64,000 nucleotides of DNA from Thalassia testudinum (GCA_037157565.1 JAZHRO010000036.1:16728501-16792500); one strand, 5' to 3'. Positions 44,824-56,448 are shown, numbered from the stretch's first letter. Made by a program: numbers and translations. Notes: generated by a model not told the origin, from the letters alone.

Positions 44824-46534
44824 TGTAGGTTTGGCCCTACGAGGAGGGGTGACGTAATAAAATGCGGAAATAAAATATAAAGCAATCTCACCAAAGAAAA
44901 CCAATCACACAAAGAACACAAGAATTTTTAGGTGAAAACCCAAACCGGGTGAAAACCACCACCTAACCCTCTCGAGTTAGGATTTTCCGATCAACCTAGT
45001 TGATCAAATCCACTAACCGAATCACTTTAAAACGAGGGTGATTCAACCTCAGTACAACCACGCTACAAGTACGAGAGTAGCGTTCCTCAACCCCTTCTCT
45101 CCACGAGAAGGATTTTGTCCCACGAAGGAGACGGGAATTCGCAAAGCGAATACCCAACCAAAAGACAAAGATAAAATAAACAACAATCCTATAGAGCCAA
45201 CAAAATAATTTAAACCTAGCTTCTATAGGAAATAGGAAACTCTCCTTTGCAAGGAGTGCGTCGAGTTGATGACGCGGTGCGTGTGCCACGCGATGGCGCA
45301 ATGTCGCTCTCGTAAACAACGGCGGGAGAGCGGGTGCGCGAAGCTTGATGCTCTCAAGATGTAGAACTTGAGCTTAGAGAGCAAGATCTTTTCTAGACAC
45401 AAAAGAGTGTGAAAGTGTGTAGCTAAGTGTATCCAAGTGTATCTTGTGTTTCAAAGGCTCCCCTCTATTTATAGAGGCCTTAGGAAGGCTTTGGAAGGCT
45501 TAGGAAAGGTTCTATAGCCGTTGGGAACAAAGCCCAAGAGAATCAGGCCGAATTCAGGACAATGATTGCGCTTGACAGGGTAATCAAACGTCTAACTCTT
45601 GCATCAGACGTCTGGAAGGCCACTTTAAGACGTCTGATTTAAAGGTCAGACGTCTGATTCTATGCGGGTTTCCTCCTGACTTGAATCAAATCTAAACAGG
45701 GTTTTTTTTCAAGTTGATCAGACGACATACAGGACGTCTGACACTATTCCCGGACGTCTGGAAACCTACTTTTACTGTGGGAATTGATTTTCCAAACGTT
45801 GCAACGGCTAGAAAATCTCTGAGAAGAGATTTTGGGTCAGCCGAGGCAAAACGGTCATTTATCAGACGTCTGGATAGTCATATGGACGTCTGATAAGGCT
45901 CTAACGGTCATATTCTTGAGTGCCTGCTAAGCTAGCCAACGGTCCACTATCTGGACGTCTGGCAAGTCCATCAGACATCTTCTAAGACGTCTGGACTAAG
46001 GTCTGGACGTCTGATTTCATCAGACAGAACCAACTATGTCCACCTAACAGTTATCAGACGTCTGAAACAACAGTCAGACGTCTTAAAATACTTTATCAGA
46101 CGTCTGATTTGGGAATTAGACGTCTGGAAGTGCTGTTTGAACCCTATATTGGTTTTCTAAGTGTTCTACGGAAAACCTAAGTATCCTAGGGTTGTGCAGG
46201 TGTTCCTAGGACTACTGTTAGGGTACTTTGAGGCTCTTTAACATAATTTTCTAAGGAAAATAAAGAGCAAGAAATATAAAGATAAAAGTACATGAAAGGA
46301 TTAAAAAGAATCTATCATATTCTTCTTGTCTTCTATCTTCAATTTGTCGCTCCACGCAAACCTCCTCTGTTCTTCATTAAGCTCCTCCAATCCATCCTGG
46401 ATGCGAGCTCGAGTTCCGTCTAAACACGTCCACATTTGCAATTGACCTGAAATCTAGGACTCAAATTGCAAATGTTAAATAAAACGTGTTTTGTTATCAT
46501 CAAAACAAATGATCGTGGTACTCTAGCACCAACA
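44824..46534 (-). mobile_element. SIRE-like copia solo LTR
   Basis: It is 1711 bp, from TGTAGGTTTGG to GCACCAACA on the + strand, flanked by GCAAG on both sides (44819-44823 and 46535-46539). The U5 part (GGGTGAAAACCACCACC, GTTAGGATTTTCC, GATCAAATCCACT) is shared with the copia 5' LTR at 26355. A TATA box (CTATAAATAG, minus) is at 45465-45474. There is no internal domain, so it is a solo LTR left by LTR-LTR recombination. Its U3 holds a dense array of AGACGTCTGG words. Confidence 0.95.
45595..46135. repeat. Array of the palindromic word CAGACGTCTGG
   Basis: I count about 14 exact copies of GACGTCT in some 540 bp, nearly all extended to (C/A/T)(A/G)GACGTCTG(G/A). They are separated by 15-70 bp of unrelated sequence. 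It is not a tandem repeat, because only the word is kept. Confidence 0.92.
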
Positions 46535-47582
46535 GCAAGTGCCACAAATGTAGGTTCTAGGCTGGTGACCAACTAATGAGGGCTAGAATGGGAAAGTGGG
46601 ATTTAGGAAAGTGTGTGTATGTGTGGGTATAATTTTCGTAGAGTAGGGTTGTGGGTTTGGTGCATCTAGGTTGGGTTAACCTGCATTAAGTGGGTGTGAA
46701 CCTAATTAAGCTTAGGTGAGTCTAATTGGAAAGGAGTGAACCTAATTGGGTCTAGGTCAAGTCTAATTGGATGTGTGTGTGTGTTTAGGCTTAAGTAAAC
46801 CTAATAAGTATGAGTTAATTAGATCCGAGGTGGATCTAATTGGGTTCAGGCGCACTCAATCAACTGTAGATGCACCCAATTAGGTATGAGATGGTTCAAT
46901 TGGGTTAGGGATAGGATAATTAGGGCTATGGATAGTGGAGTAGGATTAGGAGGTCTCTAATTAGGTTTCCTAGGGTGTCAGTGGGGTTTTTAGGTCAAAA
47001 TAGGCAAGATCAGGCTTCTAGCACCAAAATCAGGAACCAGAGAACAGTATCAGACATCCAGAAGAGTGGTCAGATGTCTTATACTCCAAAATTAGACATC
47101 TAGACAGTAGATTGGACATCCAATTATGTGTCAGTTCGAGTTTTGGCTTCCTGGATTGATATTCAGCAGAAATCAGATGTCCAGCTAGATGTCTGGATGT
47201 CCTAAAAGGTGCTGAGAGTGGGTTTTGGGTTTTCTAAGGTGGGTTTTGGTTCTTATGTGTTTGGGAGAGGGATAGGGTGGATAAGAACATGGATAGTGCT
47301 ATCCATGCTTGGGTTTTGAGGCTAAGGTGTCCTAATGGAGGTGATTTTGGGTTTGGGAAGGTTGTCCTAAGGTTTCTAAGGGTAGGGGTAAGGCTATCCT
47401 CCTAACTCCTCTTGTCTGAATCAATCTTCTTCCTTTATTCCACTATCTCCTGCATCCTGGATCACCTTACTATCTGCAAATAGCAATAAAAATCATTAAA
47501 TAGCAGGATATCTCATCTTATTCTAGATAAACTAATGCAATGCATGATATGCAAGTTAGGACCCATGATTGCTGTGTAATCA

Positions 47583-47659
47583 TACCCTCATGCCTAAACT
47601 TTGCTAGTCTTTAGCAAATGCAAGACTATGTGCACGACTAAGTTATTTATAAGTTTGAT
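47583..47659 (-). other. 3' spacer and polypurine tract of the gag-protease element
   Basis: This short stretch starts with the polypurine tract (TACCCTCATGCC on the + strand), resembles 12396 onwards of the inner element, and is cut by a solo LTR at 47660. Confidence 0.75.
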
Positions 47660-49856
47660 TGACAAGTCCTTTTTCGCGCATTTTGAAATTGTCAAAAATC
47701 ATAGTATAGTCGCGCTAAACCCTTGATCAAAATATTTAATTGTTTACGAAACTTGCTTAGATTTCTTTTCTTTTTAGAATTTGAGTCCTGGTCGTTCGTC
47801 TCTGGGAGGCGTGAAAACAAGTCGAGATTTGAATGGCTTTTCTAACCTAAATTTAACCTAACCTAATATTTTTGTCTTTTTTGTGTTTTTTGATTTTTAT
47901 TTTAAAACACAAAATGAAACCTAGATCTATATGTGCTAGCTAAAACCTAAGTGACTACATGCATCTAAGTGGGGCTATGGTGGCCGTGCATGGTGTGAAT
48001 GAACCTAAGTATCATGTAGGCAAGCAAACATGAGGACAATCAATCACAGAAGCATAATGATATTATTTATGCATAAAATGATTGAAAGAATATCGCATAT
48101 CATCTACACTAGAAAGCACATAAATAGAAGAAATCCCTTACCCTGGAAAGTTGCCACTAAGGCCATCGGCCTTGTGTGAGGGTGTAGGCTAGACCTTGGG
48201 TATGCAAATCCGTCTACACACCTACCAAAAGAGATGGTTAGCCACAAGAGGATATGGGTGAGCCTTCATGGCCATCCAAGAAGAAGAAGAAAGAGAGGGG
48301 GCGAGTGCACCCAAGTGGAGAGAGGGTAGCACGCCCACAAGAAGAAGAGAGGGTGGAGAACCCTTCTCCTTCCTAGCCGTCCTTGAAGCTTTGGAGAGAA
48401 GCTTCTCTAGCTTTTCTAGCTGACCATGGAGAAGAGGAGAATGTCCCCTCTATGGCCACACCCTCATGAAGGAGAGTAGAGGAGGAAGGTGGCCTTCTTC
48501 CTCTTCTTGCTTAGCCGCCCATGGTGGTGCTTGGAGGAGGAGGAGCACCTTGAAGAAGGTGGAGGAGGATAGCCTTAGGGTTGGAGGGTGGAAGGGAGTC
48601 ATTGCAACTGTGGAGTGGAGGAGAATGAATTGAGATGGCCTCTAATTTCGTGGCTCTCTCTTTGTCCTTATGGGAAGGCTCCATTTGGTTGCCACTTTTG
48701 GTGGTTCCAAAAATAGCCAATGCCACCTTTTTAGGATCTAGGTTTGACACAAGTTTTAGGGTTTCCAAGAGAGTGTGCATGGGTTTGGTAGGGGTAGAAT
48801 AGGAAGGTGTGTGTGTGTGTGTGTGTATGTTTTTTGTAGGGCTAGGTTGTGGGTTTTGATAGGATTAGGTGCTAAATAGGTTGGGTCAATCTAGATTAGA
48901 TGGGTATGGACCTAATTAGCCTTAGGAAAGTCTAATTGGATAGGAGTGAACCTAATTAGGTCTAGGTCAAGTCTAATTGGATGTGTGCATGTGATTAGGC
49001 TAGGGTAACTCTAATAGGTATGAGTCAATTAGATCCTGGGTGGATCTAATTGGGCTCAAGTGCACTCAATCAACTGTAGATGCACCTAATTAGGTATGAG
49101 ATGGTTTAATTGGGTTAGGGATAGGATAAGTAGGGCTATGAATAGTGGACTAGGCTTAGTAGGTCTCTACTTAGGTTTCCTAGGGTGTCTGGTGGGGTTC
49201 CTAGGTCAAAATAGGCAAGCTAAAGCTTCCAACACCAAAATCAGGAACTAGACAGTAGTATCAGACGTCCAGGATAGTGGTCAGATGTCTTATACTACAA
49301 AATTGGATGTCTGGACATTAAATTGGATGTCCAATTCTATGTAAGTATGAGTTTTGGCTTCCTGGATTTTATTCTGCAGAAATCACACATCCAGCTAGAT
49401 GTTTGGACATCCTAAAAGGTGTTGAAGAGTGGGTTTTAGGTTTTCTAAGGTGGGTTTTGGTTCCTAATTGTTTGGGAGAGGGATAGGGTGGATAAGAATA
49501 TTGATAGTGCTATCTATGTTTGGGTTTTAAGGCTAAGGTGCCTAATGGAGGTGGTTTTGGGTTTGGGAAGGCTGTCCTAGGGTTTCTAAGGGTAGGGATA
49601 AGGCTATGCTCCTCACTCCTCTTATCTGGATTAGTCTTCTTCTTCCTTTATTGCTTTATTCCACTATCTCCTTCATCCTAGATCACTTTATTACCTACAA
49701 ATAATAATAAAAATCATTAAATAGCATAATATCTCATCTTATTCTAAATAGACTGATGCAATGCATGATATGCAAGATATGAGTGCAATATCCACAAATT
49801 AAGCTAGGTTCAGACATTATTTAGGTTGATTAGGACCCATGATTACTATGCAATCA
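47660..49856 (-). mobile_element. Solo LTR of the same family inside the 3' spacer
   Basis: It is 2197 bp, from TGACAAGTCC to TATGCAATCA, homologous along its length with 43877-47582 and 56449-58402. The flanks are TTGAT (47655-47659) and TCGAT (49857-49861), which match at four of five positions and are probably a decayed target duplication. No internal sequence is present. Confidence 0.88.
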
Positions 49857-51313
49857 TCGATCCCTAAAGGACATCTTATTCTTTTTATCAAAGAGTTTGA
49901 CTAAAGATTTTTTCTCATTTTTGTTTTATCCAGAAATTTAGAAATCTAGATACGTGAAAGTGCAACTATGTAGCTCTTGCAATGGATTCGAGTGAAAGAC
50001 CTGATTCACCTCTAAAGCCTGTACTTGACCCCTAGTAAAACTCTAGTAGGATAGGCTGACTTCTTCCCTTGGAGTATTCGGAATATTCTCTGAATTCCAC
50101 CCTGGCTTTAAGCTTGGGTAGAGAATGTCTGAGGGAAATGATTGTTTATTTGGTGAGTCACTCTCATTTGGTGCTACATGGAGATTAGTACTACAGAATC
50201 TAGATTCCCAGATTATTACGAAACTCAACTCAGAGAAAGACAAGAAAAACTATGCTCTCTTCTGGTTCCTTTGTATTCATCCTCTCTCTCTCTCTTTTCT
50301 TTTCTTTTTCTTTTTCTTTGAGCTCACAATCTCACCAGATTCACACATATATTCCATATTTGGTGGTCTCACGTGGCATCAACACTTTAATCGAGTTCCA
50401 ATAACCCTAACGCTAAGTCGGAATTCCTCAGCTAGTATTCGGGTAGTCAGAAACACAGAAAAGTTAGGTTAAGGCCATATTTGCTGGATCGAAATTTTAT
50501 TTGGTGGTATTGCCTCAATACAATTGAAATAAACACTAAGTACTCATAACTCTTTCTCTGCCTTTTCTTTTTCTATATTTTTTTTCTTTCTCTTTCTTTC
50601 TCATTTTTTTTATTTTCTCATTTTTCTTTCATATATAAATTTTTTTTCTAACGTAACACATTCATGAGTTTTATTGAGGAGGCATTATTACGGATTGGTG
50701 GCACTAAAGAGACATTGGGTGGCTTATTTGGTGGAAGTGCCTACTTTCGGCATTGGGAAAGACAGACAGCATGGTGTATTCTTGACCTTGACATCAGTAC
50801 CCTCCTTTAGTCGAGAATTTCATAAAGAATGGGTGTAACCATTGACCTTAGCCCTAGTTTTATGAAAACTCGCACTCTACATATTTGCCTTGATTGGTGG
50901 CTCTCAAAATTTCACACAAAATGTATACGCAGGATCCGAGAGCGAAAACTATGCCTAATCTTGGAGTATCATTACCTAATTATCTAGGATTCCAAATTTC
51001 TTGCACTAATCTTAGAGCACCAGTACACTCTATTCTCATCTCACACTATTTGGTGGATTTTTAGAAGAAAATTTGCCGGACTCCCAAAATATTGTCCAGG
51101 GGTTCAGGAAAAGAAGCACTGCTTCTTCTCGACAGACTAAAGATATTTATCAGTCTTCATCGCGAATCCATTGCAAATTCTACGTGCAGATGTGAAAATT
51201 GTACTGGATTCTAGATTACATGAATCAACTAGAAGATAAAAGCCCTAACGCATTCTCTGGATAAAAATCTTATTCATGAATGCAATATATATATAAATGC
51301 TATTTGTAACCTT
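49857..51313 (-). other. 3' spacer of the gag-protease element with ATTTGGTGG repeats
   Basis: No gene is visible. Eight variants of ATTTGGTGG or GATTGGTGG are scattered between 50145 and 51055. A long C/T tract lies at about 50550-50660. The layout recalls the repeat-flanked A/G tract in the spacers of the first and middle elements, although the repeat word differs. Confidence 0.7.
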
Positions 51314-52830
51314 TCAAAGTTGCACGTTGAAAATTTTCCTAATTCGGGTTACATTCAGCTTGGCCCTAAAGTTAGAACAAAAAGGTGAGCGAACGAGTCG
51401 GAAGTGGTTGTTGCGGACGATTTCTAGCTCCAATGCGAACATTGGAGGTGGATTCGGTTGTTCATAATTTAAGGACCCTAAAGTGCAATTTACAAGTACT
51501 ACCCCCCCATGCCTACTTTCTTGCATGTCCTTATGCATGAATATAATGAAAAATAAATTAAGATAGGGAGTAAACGGGTAGAAATCACCTGGAATAGCTT
51601 CTGAATTTTTTGTTTTGCTTATTCCAACACCTAAGAAGTAAAATAAATATGCAGGAGAATATGCCAAATAAAATATGCTATATATAAGTGCTGAGATTAA
51701 CGCCTCCAACTGGGCGTAAACTCAAAAAGGATATGTCAATACAGTATTGACAATGGTGAGTAAAATGATAAGAATTTTAGTCTCATTCGCCAACAGTGGG
51801 CCGCAAATGCGGACCAGCTATTCATGAATTTCGAGCCCAAGTAATCGAGAAAATATGTAGATGAGGCTTGGGAAAATCTGCAGCCAGATGGTACAAAAGA
51901 AAGATAGATAATTACAGGGCCTGGAGGAAATGAATATGAAGGCATCATGAAGAGGTGATGGAGAAAGTGGGTGGAGTCATGTGGGGTAAAGTCATATGGG
52001 TCTTGATAATGGTGATGAATGGGAGGCATGACCTAAGTGGTGTGGTCAGATCTGGAAATCAGGGTCTAGTGATCAATTTCTATCTCTACCAGAGATGTTT
52101 GGGTATCATCTTCTTCTTTTATCTCTTCAAAAATTTTCAATTCTAGTTCCCAATTATCACATGATTCACCAAAATTTTTAGCTTCCTCCGATAGCCCATC
52201 ATATGAAATCCCCAATAGTCTTTCAATTTCTTGAATATCCTTTTCATAGGGGGATATATCCACCTTCTCACTTAGATGAAATTGGGCATTAGATTCAATA
52301 GTGAGTCCCTCGATGAAAATGGAATGGGCTGAATCATTGATTAAGGAGTCGTTAAAGTCTTTTTGATTTTGTTGTTTAATGTTTGTGATTATCTGAATCA
52401 ATTCATCAATGTTTACATGGGTATCCTCAAATACAACAAAATCATATTCAGGTCCCTTAATTCTAGGTTCCTAAAAATGAAATGATTGGCATTCAGGCCC
52501 TAAATCAAGATTGAGATTCTCGAATAAATCTCCTTCCTCTGCTTCTATAGGAATGGGTGTTTGATCAACAAAATCATGCATGACCACCACCGAGTCACAA
52601 ATCTGTTGTGGCATACCCGACCCAAATTCAAACATTTTTTATTTTTGTTGCTCGTCCCAGATTCTATGAAGCTCTTTTCTTATATCATCATATTCTCTTC
52701 CACTAGCTTCTTTTATTTCATGAATCATTTTGATCAATTGAATAATCTGGGATTCATTGCAAGGGGCAGGGGTTTGAATTGGGCTAGGTCGGTCAAGATA
52801 GTCAACCATACTATCACTGATTTGATCCAG
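51314..52830 (-). pseudogene. Acidic accessory ORF of the gag-protease element
   Basis: On the minus strand, after the protease, a degenerate frame shows IIQLIKMIHEIKEASG (near 52740), then an open acidic stretch 52401-52066 with IERLLGISYDGLSEEAKNFGE. A last part (about 51830-51314) holds ICGPLLANETKI, AQLEALISAL and PPPMFALELEIVRNNHFRL. The middle element has ICGHLLFASPKIN and HAQLKALNLA at the same places. The inner element has the related EHEIVCNNHLDLF at about 13770. I recognise no domain. It occupies the place where RT and integrase stand in autonomous elements. Confidence 0.6.
51428..51447 (-). other. Conserved hairpin, copy 2
   Basis: CTCCAATGCGAACATTGGAG forms an 8-bp stem with a CGAA loop, UUCG in the minus-strand transcript. 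It is followed by GTGG and preceded by GACGATTTC, exactly as at 13770-13789. Four base pairs differ from copy 1 by double, pairing-preserving changes. Confidence 0.65.
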
Positions 52831-52883
52831 TATTAAGGGTGACTTATGTGATCTAGTGGATTGTTGATTCGAGTCATGTGGTT

Positions 52884-53510
52884 CTACCCAGGTGTCAATT
52901 GCATGGTTTCTTCCGAATTACCCTCCGAATCGCTTTCCGTGTCATCTAAAAAATACCCTGACTTTGTTTTCTTAGCAGCTGCATAAATATCAAAGTGAAT
53001 TTTCTCGTTGTTGCTACTCATTTCCATACATCCTGAGTAACAGTCAATTCGTGCATTGGCCATAGCCAAGAAAGGGTGACCTAGAATGACGGGTGAATCA
53101 CTTAGCTTTTCTGGTATATCCATTTCCAAAACAATAAAATCAACCGGAAAGCTAAGACCTTGCACTTTAATGATCACATCTTGAACTACCCCCTTAGGTG
53201 TTTTGATGGAGCTATCTGCCATTCTAATGGTGACAGGTGTGTGGTGCAAATCTCCAAGTCTGGTGCAGTCAAAAAGGGTAGTAGGAATCAAGCTGATAGA
53301 AGACCCTAGATCCACAAGGGCTCTATTGAAGGTGAATCCGTTGATGGTACAAGATATGAAAGGTTTTCCAGGGTTAATCTTTTTGGGTGGTAGAGTGCCA
53401 GAAACAAATGCACTTATGTTGGCGGATAGAACCACCTCTTTAGGTGTGCAGGTCATTTTCTTTTCTTGTGACTCTTTCTTTAAGGCTCCAGGAAAAGGTA
53501 AATAAGTCAA
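52884..53510 (-). pseudogene. Retrotransposon aspartic protease (gag-pol type)
   Basis: This 208-codon open frame encodes a pepsin-like retroviral protease of the type found in Athila and related gypsy elements, which would cleave the polyprotein. It starts after gag with YLPFPGALKKE. The active-site flap region is ALVDLGSSISLIP, where the Asp is kept and the triad reads DLG as in this family. It continues with VTIRMADSS, VIIKVQGLSFPVDFIVLEMD and VILGHPFLAMANARIDC, the conserved second half. A Ser/Glu-rich tail ends at 52884. It overlaps gag by 4 bases in a different frame. This is the best preserved coding segment in the window. Confidence 0.92.
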
Positions 53511-54633
53511 GTCAGGTTCAAAAGCCTTTTTCTTCTTTTTGTCCCTAGGGTTTGAGTCAGAGTTGGATGCGAGTTTGGTTTATGATTTTTGGTTGAGCCC
53601 GAATCAGATTGTTTGGGTGGGCTCTTAGCTTTCCTCTTCCTTTTAGAGGCCAAAGAGTTGGCACCTACACAATGGCATGTATGATAGATTGGAGGAGGGG
53701 TCGGAAGAATAGGTGGAGAATAGGAATAAAGAGGAGTGTGCATTTGGGGATAAAGTGATTCTTGAAGTCTCTTGATTTGATCCCCTTGATATTTCACTTG
53801 ATTTTCCAACTTAGTCATCCTTCATTTTTCTTGTCAAAGTCCAACAAAAGGTTCATGATATCTTCAAGGGTGGTTGCAGGTTGGGCTAGACTAGATGGTT
53901 GCCGTAAAGTGGATTGAGTGGAGTACTGGGCTGGCCTAGATTGATCTTGAGTCTAAGTCGATCTTCGTGGTGGCCATGAAAGATCAGGATTGTCTCTCCA
54001 CTTAGGGTTATACGAATTTGGATATGAATCAAAAGGTGTATCACCCTGAGTGGGGCTAACTATGGAGGGAGTTGATTGAGAACTTGATGTGTGGTCCTGT
54101 ACTTGTGATCCATTATGCCAATTCTTTAGTGATACATTATCAGGTACAGGTGTATCAGAAATGGTGCATTCCTCAAATGATCTACCCAAATCGTGGATTA
54201 GGTCCAAAGGTGCCTTCTGGGTTGGCTGAGTCAAGGGTGCCTCCCCAGTGTAGCAAGCGTCGGTAGAGTAGCTAGTGGATCCAAAAATATGGGTCACTAG
54301 ACCCATTAGGCTAGCTATTCTAGGTCTCTTGTTCCTGGACAGAGTGATAAGATTAAGATTGTGCCTGGGATTGTCTGATTTGCTCTAGGAGCTTGGTACA
54401 TTGATTTGTATAGTCCTTGTTATATTCCCAGAATTCAGCAACTATGGCTTTCAATCGGTTCTGATCTAGATAAGGGTCGGATCCATGAAGTTTAGGTTCT
54501 AAATAAGCTGGGGGATAAGGATAATCATATATCCTAGCTGCTGAGGATGAGTCTCCCAACTAGGAGGAGTCGAAATCATGGTTGGATTGCGAGGTGGAGA
54601 ACTCTGAGGATCAAAAGAATGATATGGGTTCAT
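53507..54633 (-). pseudogene. Truncated gag of the gag-protease element
   Basis: The minus-strand ATG at 54633 opens MNPYHSFDPQSSPP. A frameshift near 54560 leads to YDYPYPPAYLEPKLHG and VAEFWEYNKDYTNQC. After another shift, 54306-53953 encodes DTPFDSYPNSYNPKWRDNPDLSW, the hallmark gag C-terminal block of Athila-type elements. Then 53818-53507 encodes MTKLENQVKYQGDQIKRLQ, coiled-coil-like, and a basic KRKRKAK stretch. The large helical gag core domain is not visible, so the gag is probably internally deleted. Confidence 0.8.
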
Positions 54634-56425
54634 GGCTATTTGAGAAAAGAAGCAAATAGAGATAAGCGATAGTCTTCCTTAGGAAGACTCAACCAGCTAC
54701 AAGGGGTTGGTGGAAATAAGGCAAAGGCCTAAGAAGAAAGATGAGAGAAAGCCCCAAATCAAGCAAACAAGCTAGCCCTAAATTGTATACCCTAATTGGA
54801 TCTAAACCTGGTATCTTGAAATGGAACTGGGTTAAACCAACCCTTGAATTACTTGGCTGGCTGGCCAGAAGGGTGGGACCCCCTAAGACACCCCACGCGG
54901 TGGGACACCACTAGAGGTTAACGCGGTTACCGCACTGACCTTTCTTGTCACCAGTTGGTCCAAATAGACAAGGCCTTAATTTTCACCCAATTAAACTTCA
55001 GTTGCCAAGTAAGTTAGTCCTGCTTAGGGCACATCTACTTTAGTTTTAGGCTTGGGCTTAGAGTGCTCTTGGAATGTGATTGGGTGTTTTTGGGGATGTT
55101 GCCCTTAAAATTGGATTGAGTGTGAAGTGCATAGACAAAGGGTTTGCAATACAAGCTTTAATTGGTGTAGTGGCTTTTATGGTTCAAGTGCTTGTATTAA
55201 TTTCTTTTAGGGTTTCCTTGTTTAGGTCAATTCAAATAAGGTTGTAGTGAAGCACACAATAGGTTTTGCAAGTTCCAATTTATTTTATGAATTTCCTTTA
55301 AGTATGGAATGCAAATGTGCTCTACCTTAATGTAGAAACCCTAATATCAGATAGGTCTATATGATGCTTTTAAGTCTAATAAGGTAGAAGTGGTGCCACC
55401 CAATCAGAGAAAACAATGGTCCTAATGCACCACTATTAAGTGAAATAGACCTAAGTGGTTGCCTAAGTTGAAATGTAGATCAATTCAATTCAAGTGGGTG
55501 AGGGGGTGGACAATCAATCACAACAAATCCCCTCTCATTCAATCACACCCAAATCAGACTCAAGCAATTTTTTTTTGGGTCTTATAGATTTAAACCCTAA
55601 TGTGAATCACCTAGGGTTTGTGGTTATTCTAAAAACTAGCAGTCAAACCTTAGTCTGACTTGAAACCACTCCCTAAATCAGTAACTAAAGCAAAATAAAA
55701 TGAAATTTGATAGAGATCTTCCTTTTTCAACAAGGCTTTTAGAGAATATTTTTCTAATATTTTTACTATTTCGTACAATTTTTCAAGAATTTTTTTAGTG
55801 TCAGGGGGTCAAACAGGCCAGATAGACCCCCTGCGAGTAATTCAGTTTGAAACCGTATCAAAGAAAATCCAAAAATTCTTGAAAACTTATAAAAACAACT
55901 AGGTTTCAGTGGCTTTCCAACCTCACAAATTTCAAAGATATCTGATTTATGTAGATGTCAAAATTAATGTTTAAAGTTATATAAAATCAGAGTGTAGACT
56001 ATTCTGATCCCCTTCCACTGTGCGAATTTTTAAAATTCGCTCGTGTGAGTTTTTCCAAATAAAAGGTGGCGTTGGAAAGCTGGTTTAAAACCCTAAGATA
56101 TATCAAATCCCAAGATTTTTGGATTCTTATTTTGATAGAAATAAAATTTTGAAAATCATCAATATTTGATGGCTGGATTTCTAAATCTGACATTTGGTGT
56201 GTTTAAATAGTTTCCAAGTTAAAGCACCCACCAAGGAAAGAAATTTTTTTTTATATAAATTCAAATACAAAATTTGAACTTGAATTTTTTTTTTAACCTA
56301 AGAAAGCAAAAAAAAAATGGAGGATGAAGAGAAAAACCTATGGTCTTCACCACAGGTCAATGTGTTCTTGACCTACAATCAAAACAACCCAACGGTAAGC
56401 AAATCCAAATCCAAACTCACGCATT
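54634..56425 (-). other. 5' leader of the gag-protease element
   Basis: No gene is supported in this leader. The stretch 54880-54970 resembles the leaders of the inner and middle elements. AT-rich sequence with homopolymer runs covers 55565-56320. Confidence 0.65.
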
Positions 56426-56446
56426 GCCTCCTCGACAAAAGCGCCA
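56426..56446 (-). promoter_or_regulatory. Primer binding site of the gag-protease element
   Basis: The minus strand reads TGGCGCTTTTGTCGAGGAGG, two bases from the LTR end at 56449. Against TGGCGCCGTTGCCGGGGA it is a diverged tRNA-Asp-type site that keeps the first six bases. Confidence 0.7.
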
Positions 56447-56448
56447 TT

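Larger units (their letters stand above)
43877..47582 (-). mobile_element. 3' LTR of the gag-protease element, interrupted
   Basis: Without the 1716 bp of inserted solo LTR and duplicated target, the LTR is 1990 bp. It matches 56449-58402 closely: the GCGCATTTTGAAATC region, the CACTAGGGCCATCGGCC block and the TGATTACACAGC start on the minus strand. It retains a stretch of about 110 bp near 44078-44185 that is deleted from the 5' LTR. The polypurine tract GGCATGAGGGTA adjoins at 47583-47594. Confidence 0.92.

Noticed and set aside
45595..46135. Regularly recurring palindromes considered as a CRISPR-like array
   Set aside because: The repeats are only 7-11 bp, the spacing is irregular, the context is a plant LTR and there are no cas genes.
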